Source: Bacteroidales bacterium
GTDB lineage: Bacteria; Bacteroidota; Bacteroidia; Bacteroidales; UBA932
DNA length: 64,000 nt
NCBI GenBank assembly: GCA_017437125.1
Contig: JAFSBV010000010.1
Location: 1-64,000 of the forward strand
Reading direction: 5' to 3'
Both the position numbers and the translations under genes were made by a program. A model generated the notes under the pieces. It ran no database searches and was not told where the DNA came from. It worked only from the letters and a program-made list of their open reading frames with translations. Shown piece by piece: positions 54,954 through 63,394 of this stretch (positions are counted from its first letter, which is position 1; the number at the start of each line of letters is the position of its first letter).

Positions 54954-55412
54954 TTACTGAATAGAGATATATTCTTCTATAAAGGCTAAAAGACTGTCAA
55001 GCTCTTCTTCATCCGAAGCACTTGTGAGGATGGTGAGGAGCTTGGTTTCTTCTCCCTTTTCAACACCGATGCAGAGGAAGCAGCATGATGCGCCGTCTTC
55101 GGTCTTGAAATCGAATCCATATGCCTCGTGTTCCTTGAATGTGCATGAGAATATCGGCTCCTCCTCGGCTGTATCGATGTCATCCATGAATTCCTCGAAG
55201 GTTCCTCCAGCCTCCATGAGAGCATCGGATCCTTCAGGCATAGGACCGTAGCTGATCATGATGCTTCTGATGTCTCCTTCTTCAGCTGAGATATCTATGC
55301 AAGCGCATTGACGGCCGTCAGGCTCGTCATACATATCTGTTTCCGCTGTCCATACTTCCGGAATCTGAAGGGTTACCCCTCCGTAGAATATCTGTTTGAG
55401 ATTGATTTCCAT
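54954..55412 (-). CDS. Hypothetical acidic protein, function unknown
   Basis: The 152-residue protein has no signal peptide or membrane segment and is markedly acidic (many E and D, for instance TFEEFMDDIDTAEEEP). It contains four cysteines (CACID, SCTF, SCCFLC region). I do not recognise a family. The N-terminal part, YGGVTLQIPEVWTAETDMYD, resembles small proteins with a secretion-chaperone-like beta fold, but this is only an impression. Its stop abuts that of GH97. It is downstream of nothing on its strand but 11 bases beyond the end of the metallo-hydrolase gene, so probably co-transcribed with it. Confidence 0.7.
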   Translation of the reverse strand: MEINLKQIFYGGVTLQIPEVWTAETDMYDEPDGRQCACIDISAEEGDIRSIMISYGPMPEGSDALMEAGGTFEEFMDDIDTAEEEPIFSCTFKEHEAYGFDFKTEDGASCCFLCIGVEKGEETKLLTILTSASDEEELDSLLAFIEEYISIQ

Positions 55413-55423
55413 ATTGTTTTGTA

Positions 55424-56224
55424 TTATTGATTTGTCTGTTCTGTGAAGTCAATATAGTAAGGGGAAGGGAAGTGCATTCCATAGACCATAAGCTTCTCTT
55501 CCTCAGCAGTCCTGATAAGCGCCTTGCGTGCGGCTGCGGCATTTCCCTTGTCCATGTCGAAGCGTGCGCAGAACTCCGGATGTTCCATCTGAAGCGCTGT
55601 TCCGTGCATGATGTCGCCTGCTATCATGATGTTGCCTATACGGTACATGGTGTGTCCTGCAGTATGTCCGTATGCCGGAACTGCCTTTATCCCGCATGGA
55701 AGTTCATCTTCAGGACTGAAGGTCCGGATTCTGCCTTCATATTTTCCGAGAGCCTGGCGCAGCCTTGCTGTCTGTTCTTCAGGCATCGAAAGCCATGAGT
55801 CGAGTTCTACGCTGTTTATATGGAGCACTGCATCGGGAAAGGCTGCCGAATCATCCTTTAACAGTCCTCCGAAATGGTCTCCGTGTAGATGCGTGATGAA
55901 GATATGGTCAATGTCCTGCGGCTTTACCTCCAGCTGTTCCAAGGTCGGAAGGAGCTGTGAGTCAGGTGCTCCGTTTGCGGCGTCGAACAGGATTTCCTTG
56001 CCTCCTGTCTTTACCAGAAATGCACATACGGAGGAAGGAATTCCGTCTTCAATGCCGAGCTCTTCAATGAGACTGTCCGGTGCTTCCGGGAACAGGGCTC
56101 TTGACATCATTCTTGGTTCCACATTATCCTGAATAGGATATACTTCCACTTCAGGATGACTGCCTGTGCACGATATGGTCATCGCAGCAGCAAGGCATAG
56201 AAGGATTGTTGAAAAGTCTTTCAT
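55424..56224 (-). CDS. Metallo-beta-lactamase-fold hydrolase lipoprotein
   Basis: The 266-residue protein has a lipoprotein signal (LAAAMTISC) and an MBL fold with the metal motif THLHGDHFGGL, then AYGHTAGHTMYRI and MIAGDIMHG, and a later histidine in VYGMHFPSPYY. It is closest in pattern to lactonase-like hydrolases. The substrate is unknown. It is anchored to a membrane, with the active site outside the cytoplasm. The gene lies in a leftward run: thioredoxin-like (13 bases upstream), this gene, then the unknown 152-residue protein. Confidence 0.88.
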   Translation of the reverse strand: MKDFSTILLCLAAAMTISCTGSHPEVEVYPIQDNVEPRMMSRALFPEAPDSLIEELGIEDGIPSSVCAFLVKTGGKEILFDAANGAPDSQLLPTLEQLEVKPQDIDHIFITHLHGDHFGGLLKDDSAAFPDAVLHINSVELDSWLSMPEEQTARLRQALGKYEGRIRTFSPEDELPCGIKAVPAYGHTAGHTMYRIGNIMIAGDIMHGTALQMEHPEFCARFDMDKGNAAAARKALIRTAEEEKLMVYGMHFPSPYYIDFTEQTNQ

Positions 56225-56237
56225 GGCTGTATCGATT

Positions 56238-56729
56238 TTATCTGTTGACTGCTTCCGGTGTCCAGTTGCTGAAGAACCTGATCACCTTGTCTCTGTTGTA
56301 GCCGTTGCCTTCTTCAAGAAGACTTGAATCCTGGGTGTGGATCACATTTCCTTTTCCGTCGAGCACGACAAGCACAGGGAAGCCGAACCTTTCAGGATTC
56401 TTGAGTCTTTCGAGCATCTTCAGGGTCGTTTCATCCTTTGGCTTACGTGGATTGTAATTTACATGTATATAGCAGAAATTGTCATTGACAAGTCCGGAGA
56501 TCTCCTCGTCCTTTGAGATGAAATCAGCAAACATCAGACACCATCTGCACCAGTTGCCTCCGACCTGACAGATTACGAACCTGCCCTCTTTCCCGGCTTT
56601 TCTGACGGCCTTATCAATCTGTTCCATCTGGTCAGCCTCTTCATCATAGATCTTTTTAAGGTTTGACTGTGCACCTGCTGAAATGACTGCCATCATTCCG
56701 ATAAGTGAAATTAGTATGATTCTTTTCAT
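56238..56729 (-). CDS. Exported thioredoxin-like protein
   Basis: The 163-residue protein has a signal peptide (to SAGAQ) and a thioredoxin fold with GGNWCRWCLMF (C61, C64), and FGFPVLVVLDGKGN with the cis-proline region. It should act in disulfide exchange in the periplasm. The start at 56729 gives the signal peptide; a longer frame begins inside the Gfo/Idh/MocA gene. It lies 20 bases after that gene and 13 before the metallo-hydrolase, so all are in one leftward operon. Confidence 0.88.
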   Translation of the reverse strand: MKRIILISLIGMMAVISAGAQSNLKKIYDEEADQMEQIDKAVRKAGKEGRFVICQVGGNWCRWCLMFADFISKDEEISGLVNDNFCYIHVNYNPRKPKDETTLKMLERLKNPERFGFPVLVVLDGKGNVIHTQDSSLLEEGNGYNRDKVIRFFSNWTPEAVNR

Positions 56730-56749
56730 ATATTCGAAAATATTAAAGA

Positions 56750-57724
56750 TTAGCGATCCATAGGGTAGCGGACGCCCCATTCTTCTCTCAGGGCATCCAT
56801 CTGCTTCATTATGCTTATAGTCTCTTCATGAGGCATCATCGGTGACTCAAGGAGCCCTTCTTCCAGACATCTGCGACACTCAAGAACCTGATACTCATAT
56901 CCGTTCACCATGGATTCAGGTCTGGTATATCTTGCAACCAGTTCGTAATTCCTGTAAACCTCCACGACTTCAGGACAATTGATGTTGTCAACCCTTATAT
57001 ATCCTTCGGTTCCGCTGATTATGCCCTGACGGTCATTGAGACAGAGGGCTCCGGACTGAAGATTGGCCATCTTTCCGTCTGCGTAGCTCAAAGATATGGA
57101 TTCATGCATATCCATTCCTGACGGGCCGATATGGCAATTGCTGACGGTTCTGACAATATCGGTTCCGAAATACATTCTTGCAAAGTTCAGAGAATATACT
57201 CCGAGATCGAGCAAAGCACCTCCGCAAAGATCTGCTCTGACGATCCTCTCCTTGAATTCCATCATATAGCAGAGGGTGGCAGTCAATACGCGAGGTTCTC
57301 CGATGATGCCGCTTTTCATGATCTCGCTTACCTTGTGCGAAAGAGGCATATATCTCGTCCAGATTGCTTCTGTAATGAAGATGCCACGGCTTCGTGCAGT
57401 ACTTATCAGTTCCTCGGCTTCTGCCGCGTTTGCCGTAAATGCCTTTTCTACCAATACCGGCTTTCCGTGATCAAGAGCCAGCATCGCATGCTGATAATGA
57501 TGAGAGTGCGGAGTGGCTATATATACCAGATCGACCGACTCGTCCGAAACCATTTCCTCATAGCTTCCATATGCCTTGGGAATATTCCATTCGTCTGCAA
57601 ATGATTTCGCCTTTTCTATTGAACGTGAGGCGATTGCGTGAACTTCGACATCTTTTAAAGGACTGAGCGCCTCAGCCATCTTGTGAGCTATCCATCCAGC
57701 TCCGATTATTCCTACCTTGAACAT
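56750..57724 (-). CDS. Gfo/Idh/MocA-family oxidoreductase
   Basis: The 324-residue cytoplasmic protein has a Rossmann cofactor site (VGIIGAGWIAHKMAEAL), the EKAFTANAAEAEEL motif that follows the central strand, and a C-terminal dimerisation sheet. GGALLDLGVYSLNFARM is the usual substrate-side segment. It oxidises or reduces a sugar or polyol with NAD(P). The substrate is unknown. It lies 10 bases after the C69 dipeptidase gene and heads the run through the thioredoxin-like and metallo-hydrolase genes. Confidence 0.92.
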   Translation of the reverse strand: MFKVGIIGAGWIAHKMAEALSPLKDVEVHAIASRSIEKAKSFADEWNIPKAYGSYEEMVSDESVDLVYIATPHSHHYQHAMLALDHGKPVLVEKAFTANAAEAEELISTARSRGIFITEAIWTRYMPLSHKVSEIMKSGIIGEPRVLTATLCYMMEFKERIVRADLCGGALLDLGVYSLNFARMYFGTDIVRTVSNCHIGPSGMDMHESISLSYADGKMANLQSGALCLNDRQGIISGTEGYIRVDNINCPEVVEVYRNYELVARYTRPESMVNGYEYQVLECRRCLEEGLLESPMMPHEETISIMKQMDALREEWGVRYPMDR

Positions 57725-57734
57725 ATCCTTTTGT

Positions 57735-59279
57735 TTAGAATCCGGCCCAGAATTTTACCCAATATTCACCTTCCATCTCTTTCCATGTGCTTGCTGCCTG
57801 CTCATAGATGAATCTGGTATATGCATTGAGAACGGCAGGGGAGACTTCAGACTTCGGCAATCCTTCTACCGCCATTTCCTCCAATCTGAGAATATTCTCA
57901 TTGAAACCATCCTTTGTGCTCTGCCACTGAATGGTGGCAAGTCTGTTTGCCCTGCGGAACTGCCAAAGCATACAGTCAGGTTCATATTCCTTCTGACCGC
58001 ATGTCCAGAACGCTTCAGGAAGCTCTGTCGTGCCACAGAATATCGGAATCCTCGGACTCTGTCCCGGATTGTCAACAGAGAACCAGCATACACCTCCCAC
58101 CTCGTCAGGAAGCCAGTTGCGGAGCTGGGTTACATGAGAATATGCACACCATGCTACAGCTACGGTTCTGCGGAATTCAACAAGATCGGGAACAATCGTG
58201 TTCAGTGTCTTGAGTTCCGTGGTAGTCAGCCAAGGATTGGCGACTGGACTCTTTACCGTATCTGCCGGCTGAGAATCAGTTGCAGCCTTTGCCAGGACAA
58301 TGTTCTTCGTCATATCGAAGTCAGTTCCCTCGTATGTCTCTCTGAGCATTGCCATCACATCGCGGACATCAACCTTCTTCTCCGGTTTTACGGAGAACGG
58401 AATCTCATCCATGTCGTAAGTCAGTCCGAGAGATGGTGCGAAGCGGTCAAGTATGAAAAACTCACGATCATTGAAGTTCTTTCCTTTTGCATAATCGGTA
58501 TTGAAGGCCTTCCAGAAGATGAAATCACCTTTACCATCCCACAGCCCGTTATCCTTTGCGACTTCCTCGACATTATCTGAAGCCATGAAATGATCCTTGT
58601 CACGACGGTTTATCTTACCTATTCTCGGAATATTGGCAGAAACAGCCACTTCATCATCAGGTACGCGCTGGGCTACCCATGCTGCACCGATCTTGTCTTT
58701 GCCGATTCCTGTTATCTCAAACTGCCATACCTCGTTCTTGTCAGCGACTGTAAGGCATTCTCCTCCGTCGCCATATCCGTACTCCTCTGCAAGAGAACCC
58801 ATAAGACGAATGGCATCCCTTGCATTGTCGCATCTCTGCAGTGCAACTCTCTGGAGTTCTTCTATCATGAACCATCCTTCCGGATTGATAAGTATTTCAG
58901 GACCGGTGAAAGTTGTCTCTCCGATAGCAAGCTGCTTCTCGTTCATGCATGGATATGCCGTGTTGAGATAAGCATACGTATGGGCGACCTGTGGAATCTC
59001 TCCCATGACCTTTACCCCGGTGGTGTCGCCTCTGAACGCGGTATGCATGGTTCCTCTGAGCACCTGATGCATTGTTCCCGGTTCATGGTCTGCCGCAGGC
59101 TCCATATATGACCAGGTACGGTATCTTCCATCGCAGGTATGTGATGTTATTACTGATCCGTCAGACGAAGCAAGACGTCCGACCATAATGCTCGTACAGC
59201 TCTGACCGCTGAAATCCTGCTCCTGTCCGAATGTCTTCAGACATATGAGAAGCGAAATGAATAGAAGAACCTTTTTCAT
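57735..59279 (-). CDS. C69-family dipeptidase
   Basis: The 514-residue protein has a signal peptide followed by the peptidase C69 N-terminal nucleophile region (SGQSCTSIMVGRLASSDGSV; likely catalytic C28 exposed after cleavage), then WMIEELQRVALQRCDNARDA and TVADKNEVWQFEITG. C69 enzymes cut a wide range of dipeptides. The signal peptide points to the periplasm. On the minus strand TAACTTCG (one mismatch from a -7 box) lies just upstream. A terminator (59331-59359) separates it from the DUF4380 gene. The Gfo/Idh/MocA gene follows after 10 bases. Confidence 0.93.
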   Translation of the reverse strand: MKKVLLFISLLICLKTFGQEQDFSGQSCTSIMVGRLASSDGSVITSHTCDGRYRTWSYMEPAADHEPGTMHQVLRGTMHTAFRGDTTGVKVMGEIPQVAHTYAYLNTAYPCMNEKQLAIGETTFTGPEILINPEGWFMIEELQRVALQRCDNARDAIRLMGSLAEEYGYGDGGECLTVADKNEVWQFEITGIGKDKIGAAWVAQRVPDDEVAVSANIPRIGKINRRDKDHFMASDNVEEVAKDNGLWDGKGDFIFWKAFNTDYAKGKNFNDREFFILDRFAPSLGLTYDMDEIPFSVKPEKKVDVRDVMAMLRETYEGTDFDMTKNIVLAKAATDSQPADTVKSPVANPWLTTTELKTLNTIVPDLVEFRRTVAVAWCAYSHVTQLRNWLPDEVGGVCWFSVDNPGQSPRIPIFCGTTELPEAFWTCGQKEYEPDCMLWQFRRANRLATIQWQSTKDGFNENILRLEEMAVEGLPKSEVSPAVLNAYTRFIYEQAASTWKEMEGEYWVKFWAGF

Positions 59280-59330
59280 TATTAATCTGTTTGTTTAATC
59301 TCACGAAGTTAATCAAGATTCTTCAAAATA

Positions 59331-59359
59331 AAAAGTGCCTCCGTGAAGGAGACACCTTT
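59331..59359 (-). terminator. Terminator after the DUF4380 gene
   Basis: On the minus strand a 12-position stem with two mismatches (59359-59348 with 59342-59331, loop TTCAC) is followed by a T-rich run. It lies 5 bases past the DUF4380 stop. Confidence 0.7.
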
Positions 59360-59364
59360 AAAGC

Positions 59365-60252
59365 TTATTTTACTGTTTTGAGAGCCTTTTTCAGGAGTGC
59401 CTTGGATGGCTCGACAGGCAGATCGCAAGGCTCGAGATACCAGCGTACCGTCCAGCTTGTTTCCTCACCTGGCTTAAGTGTCGTATAAGCACCCTGCTCC
59501 TCGATTTCGACGAAAGTCTTGCCGATGTTCGCATAAATCTGGATCTCTGCTTCAGCCGGTGCAGGCTCAGATTCCTTCAGGTCTGGGAAGCTCTTCATGA
59601 AAAGCATACCTTTATCATAGAATGCAAGCCATCCGTTTCCGTCAGCATTGATCTTTCTGTTGACGCGGGCCTCGTCCATCGAATACCATGCAGCCTTCTG
59701 TGTGAACACGAAAGGCAATGTCTCCATGTTGTTGCCCGGAGTCACTTCGTCAGCCTGGAAGAACACTATACCGCCATTCGGAACTCGTGAAATCTCCCAA
59801 GGTGCCACCTGGCGTGTTTCATCAGATTCGTTGATGATGGTATATGTAATTACAAAGGCATTGTCTTTCGGATCTGTAGTGAATACCTTTCTTATCCTGT
59901 AGCCGAATCTCTCTGATTTCTGGCCCTCGAGAACAAGACTTCCTGATTTCACCTCGGCTGCAAATGGCTTCGTGTCATATTCAGGTACAGGAGGCCAGTT
60001 CCATTCCGACTGAGGACTTGTCCAGAATGTACTTCCGAACGAGTTAGGGAAACGTGTCTGAGAAAGGACCTCGTTGTCCTTATGCCTGAAAGATACGATC
60101 TTTCCTCCTCTCTGAGTATCAATGACCATAGTGACATCGCCCTGGCTGATGCTGTATCTGCCATCTTCAAGGCCTGTGACTGTCTGTGCTGTGAGTTGAT
60201 TCATGCAGAAAAATGAAAGTGCTGCAGCAAATGTCAGAATTATCTTTTTCAT
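59365..60252 (-). CDS. DUF4380 (mutarotase-like fold) secreted protein
   Basis: The protein of 295 residues has a signal peptide (MKKIILTFAAALSFFCMNQL) and a beta-sandwich pattern of DUF4380 or galactose-mutarotase type (VTMVIDTQRGGKIVSFRHKD, FGSTFWTSPQSEWNWPPV). It probably binds or modifies a sugar; no activity is established. The start at 60252 gives the signal peptide and a promoter box (60274-60281) lies upstream. It is downstream of gadC on the same strand but has its own promoter and a terminator. Confidence 0.85.
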   Translation of the reverse strand: MKKIILTFAAALSFFCMNQLTAQTVTGLEDGRYSISQGDVTMVIDTQRGGKIVSFRHKDNEVLSQTRFPNSFGSTFWTSPQSEWNWPPVPEYDTKPFAAEVKSGSLVLEGQKSERFGYRIRKVFTTDPKDNAFVITYTIINESDETRQVAPWEISRVPNGGIVFFQADEVTPGNNMETLPFVFTQKAAWYSMDEARVNRKINADGNGWLAFYDKGMLFMKSFPDLKESEPAPAEAEIQIYANIGKTFVEIEEQGAYTTLKPGEETSWTVRWYLEPCDLPVEPSKALLKKALKTVK

Positions 60253-60273
60253 GGTTCTAAATGGTTGTTTCCA

Positions 60274-60281
60274 CAAAAATA
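60274..60281 (-). promoter_or_regulatory. -7 box of the DUF4380 gene
   Basis: The minus strand reads TATTTTTG, 21 bases before the ATG at 60252. The -33 box is not clear. Confidence 0.5.
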
Positions 60282-60328
60282 GACTTTTTCCGGCACAGTC
60301 TGTTGCGTAATTGCACCAAATACTTTCA

Positions 60329-61801
60329 TTATTTCTCACTTTCCCAATGGAAAGGTGCAAACTCGGAGGTCTTGTCGCGCCATGACGGCTTCTTCATGGC
60401 ATATATCAGATAAGGTATGACCACTACAATCACACATCCTGCTATCAGCACGCTAAACCATACGGTCTTGCTTCCGGTTTCGATCTGTCCCGGAGGTATG
60501 AAGCTGAGTGCGAATGCAAGGAGAGAGCCCCCGAAGCCGGTCGCTCCAAGAATCCACATCAATGCATTTCCCTTTCCCAGACGGAAAGGACGTTCGGCCG
60601 ATTTCATCTTGTATCTCAGCACGATGGCTGCTGCAAACATGAGCATATACATGATAAGGTAGAGCAGGATCGTAAGCTGGGACAGTATCTGATAGAATGA
60701 CTGTACCGAAGGCATTACTACGAACAGAAGAGACAGAAGCGTTACTATTCCTCCCTGAACCAGAAGAATGTTCCTTTGGACACCAGCCTTGTTGGTCTTC
60801 TGGAAGAACGGAGGAAGATAGCCTGCCTTGCCTACCGTAAATATACCTTTTGAAGGTCCTGCAACCCATGTAAGTACGCTTGCCAGTACTCCGAGCATAA
60901 GTGCGACGGCTATTACCGGACCTGCCCAAGAAACATGGAAATGCCTGAAGTAGTTGTCGAAGCCTATCAGAAGCGACTGGGTGAGATTGATGTCTTTCGC
61001 CGGAATGATGAAACCGAGTGCAAAGGTTCCGAGGATGAAGATGCATACTGTCGCCAGCGAACCTATGATGATGGCCTTGGGATAGTTTCTGGACGGATTG
61101 TCAACATCCATCACATGGATTCCCATCATCTCCATACCGGCGTAGAACAGGAAGATGCTGCTTGCAAGAACCAGATTGTCGAATTTCGTCAGATCAGGGA
61201 AAAAGCCCTGCGACATGTCCATATGGTTATGTCCGCCGCTTGCTATATATATGATTCCCAATATTATGAGCAGGCCTGCAGGAATTATCGTACCGATCAG
61301 ACCACCCCATTTGCTGATCTTTCCGACCCATCCCAGACCTTTCAGGGCAATGAATGTCGCTGCCCAATATATCGCCAGCACCGTGACAAGAGTAAAGATC
61401 CTGTTCGATGCGAGTGCAGCGTCGGAGGCGTCATTCAAGCCGATGAATGCAAACGATACAGCTCCGAAAGTCAGTACTGTAGGATACCATATGGTTGACT
61501 CTATCCATTGCAGCCAGATCGCCAGAAAGCCTGTCCTGGGACCGAATGCTTCTCCGACCCAGCGGAATACTCCTCCCTGTTTGTCTGAGAACATCGCTGC
61601 AAGTTCTGCTGCAACCATTGCCGTAGGAATCAGGAACACAATCGCAGCAAATAGATAATAAAATGCTGATGAAGGACCGTATATGGCCTCTGACGGCAGT
61701 CCTCTCAGACTGACTACCGCTGTTATGTTCATTATCGCGAGAGTCGTCACACTCAGTTTGAAGGCATTCCCGCCATTTCCTTTCCGTGCTTCCATAATCA
61801 T
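60329..61801 (-). CDS. gadC: Glutamate/GABA antiporter (APC family)
   Basis: The 490-residue protein has about twelve membrane segments of the APC amino-acid transporter family (SVTTLAIMNITAVVSLRGLP, ELAAMFSDKQGGVFRWVGEA, WYPTVLTFGAVSFAF). It starts 6 bases after gadB, so they form the gadBC operon: glutamate enters, is decarboxylated with use of a proton, and GABA leaves. The function is drawn from similarity to GadC plus the gadB neighbour. The C-terminal tail is short and hydrophilic. Confidence 0.95.
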   Translation of the reverse strand: MIMEARKGNGGNAFKLSVTTLAIMNITAVVSLRGLPSEAIYGPSSAFYYLFAAIVFLIPTAMVAAELAAMFSDKQGGVFRWVGEAFGPRTGFLAIWLQWIESTIWYPTVLTFGAVSFAFIGLNDASDAALASNRIFTLVTVLAIYWAATFIALKGLGWVGKISKWGGLIGTIIPAGLLIILGIIYIASGGHNHMDMSQGFFPDLTKFDNLVLASSIFLFYAGMEMMGIHVMDVDNPSRNYPKAIIIGSLATVCIFILGTFALGFIIPAKDINLTQSLLIGFDNYFRHFHVSWAGPVIAVALMLGVLASVLTWVAGPSKGIFTVGKAGYLPPFFQKTNKAGVQRNILLVQGGIVTLLSLLFVVMPSVQSFYQILSQLTILLYLIMYMLMFAAAIVLRYKMKSAERPFRLGKGNALMWILGATGFGGSLLAFALSFIPPGQIETGSKTVWFSVLIAGCVIVVVIPYLIYAMKKPSWRDKTSEFAPFHWESEK

Positions 61802-61807
61802 TATCTG

Positions 61808-63211
61808 TTAATGTGTGAATACATGTCCTTTGTGCTTCTTGCTGTCACGTGCGGCTATTCTCGTCGGAGTAGGGTATTCCAGCTTGTCAAGCTCTGATAC
61901 CGCATCCTTTATGTCCCTGACAAGCATGTCCGCCATATCTCTTGACATACCCTGTCTTACCACAATCCTCATCACCACCATCTCTTCGATGTCTTTCGGC
62001 ATGGTGTAGGCAGGAACCATCCATCCCTTCTGCATCAGCTTGTCCTGAAGATCGAATAGAGTCCAGTTGGCTTTCCTGTCATATTCCGGATCAAGATACC
62101 ATATGAAAAGCGGATTTTCCAGTTTGTCTGTATAGTTCCTGAAAAATGGAATGCTGCCGATTTCATCGTGACAGTATTGTGCAATTGACATCGAATTTGA
62201 ATGTATTTTCCTGTACCCTTCTTCGCCAAGATGGATGAAATTGTAGTACTGGGCGAGAATCTGTGCGGCCGGACGTGAAAAGTTCAGGCCGACCTGTGTG
62301 ATGTTCGCTCCAAGATAATTTACGCTGAATGACATTTCATCAGGAAGATACTTCCTGTCTTTCCATACGATCCATCCCAGACCCGGATACACCAGACCGT
62401 ATTTATGGCCAGATGTGGATATGGAAAGGACCCATTTTAGGCGGAAGTCCCATTTCTTCTCGGGATTGATAAACGGAAGGATGAATCCTCCGGAAGCAGC
62501 ATCGACATGGATCGGAATATCATAACCGGTTATCCTGTTATACTGTTCCAGGGCATCGTTCAATGCTTCGATGTCGTCATTCATGCCCGTCCAGGTCACT
62601 CCTGCAACCGGAACGACGCATATTGTATTTTCATCGCACATTTCTATTACCCTTTCGATGTCAAGAGTCGGATGTCTGTATGTGATCGGTACCGTACGCA
62701 TTTCGATCTGCCAGAGTTGGCAGAACTTCTCCCATACTACCTGGTATGCCGTGCTCATGATAAGATTCGGCTTGTCATATGGCTTTCCTGCCGCCTTTCT
62801 GCGTGCACGCCATCGGAGCCATGCCGCCACACCTCCGAGCATACAGGCTTCTGACGAGCCGATTCCTGGTGCTCCGGTCTTCCATTCGCTCTTTTCCGGA
62901 GAATGCCACATGTTCGCAACCATGTTTATGCATCTTCCGCACATCACAGCGACACGCGGATACTCTGTCTCATCTATGTAATTGATTCCCACGGCTTCAT
63001 TCATCAGCCTTGTTCCGTAATCATCCATATATGTAGTAACGAATGTGGCAAGATTAAGGCGAGGCTGAGTCTGTGGAAATGTCTCGTCCTTTACTATCTG
63101 ATATGCTGTCTCTGCCGGGGTCATGTGTTTTGGAATGAACTCTGACGGTGCCGGTTCATTCATTTCCTTGGAACCGAATATGATTCCCTGATTTGTGCTG
63201 TCCATATTCAT
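61808..63211 (-). CDS. gadB: Glutamate decarboxylase
   Basis: The 467-residue PLP enzyme shows the group II decarboxylase pattern with FVTTYMDDYGTRLMNEAVG near the N-terminus, GAPGIGSSEACMLGG, VDAASGGFILPF and the lysine that binds PLP in SISTSGHKYGLVYPG. The C-terminal tail ends KHKGHVFTH, as in enzymes that close at high pH. It turns glutamate into GABA and CO2 using a proton, giving acid resistance with gadC directly downstream. On the minus strand TTTTG, 19 bases, TAAATTAT upstream is a weak promoter candidate. A second ATG is at 63205. Confidence 0.97.
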   Translation of the reverse strand: MNMDSTNQGIIFGSKEMNEPAPSEFIPKHMTPAETAYQIVKDETFPQTQPRLNLATFVTTYMDDYGTRLMNEAVGINYIDETEYPRVAVMCGRCINMVANMWHSPEKSEWKTGAPGIGSSEACMLGGVAAWLRWRARRKAAGKPYDKPNLIMSTAYQVVWEKFCQLWQIEMRTVPITYRHPTLDIERVIEMCDENTICVVPVAGVTWTGMNDDIEALNDALEQYNRITGYDIPIHVDAASGGFILPFINPEKKWDFRLKWVLSISTSGHKYGLVYPGLGWIVWKDRKYLPDEMSFSVNYLGANITQVGLNFSRPAAQILAQYYNFIHLGEEGYRKIHSNSMSIAQYCHDEIGSIPFFRNYTDKLENPLFIWYLDPEYDRKANWTLFDLQDKLMQKGWMVPAYTMPKDIEEMVVMRIVVRQGMSRDMADMLVRDIKDAVSELDKLEYPTPTRIAARDSKKHKGHVFTH

Positions 63212-63345
63212 AATTTGTAATTATTATAATTTACTGCCGGTATTGCTTGTCACAAAACATGCCATCCGCTTTCCCGTTGGATGACATTCTTGTCTTAATC
63301 TGCTATTTATTCCGGCTCAATGTGACGTTTTTTGTCAGAAAATGT

Positions 63346-63353
63346 TATCTTTG
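63346..63353 (+). promoter_or_regulatory. -7 box of the acyl-CoA ligase gene
   Basis: TATCTTTG, 41 bases before the ATG at 63395. No good -33 box at the usual spacing. Confidence 0.5.
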
Positions 63354-63394
63354 ATAGATTTTTAGCCAACCTGAACCGTATTGAAACCTGAATC

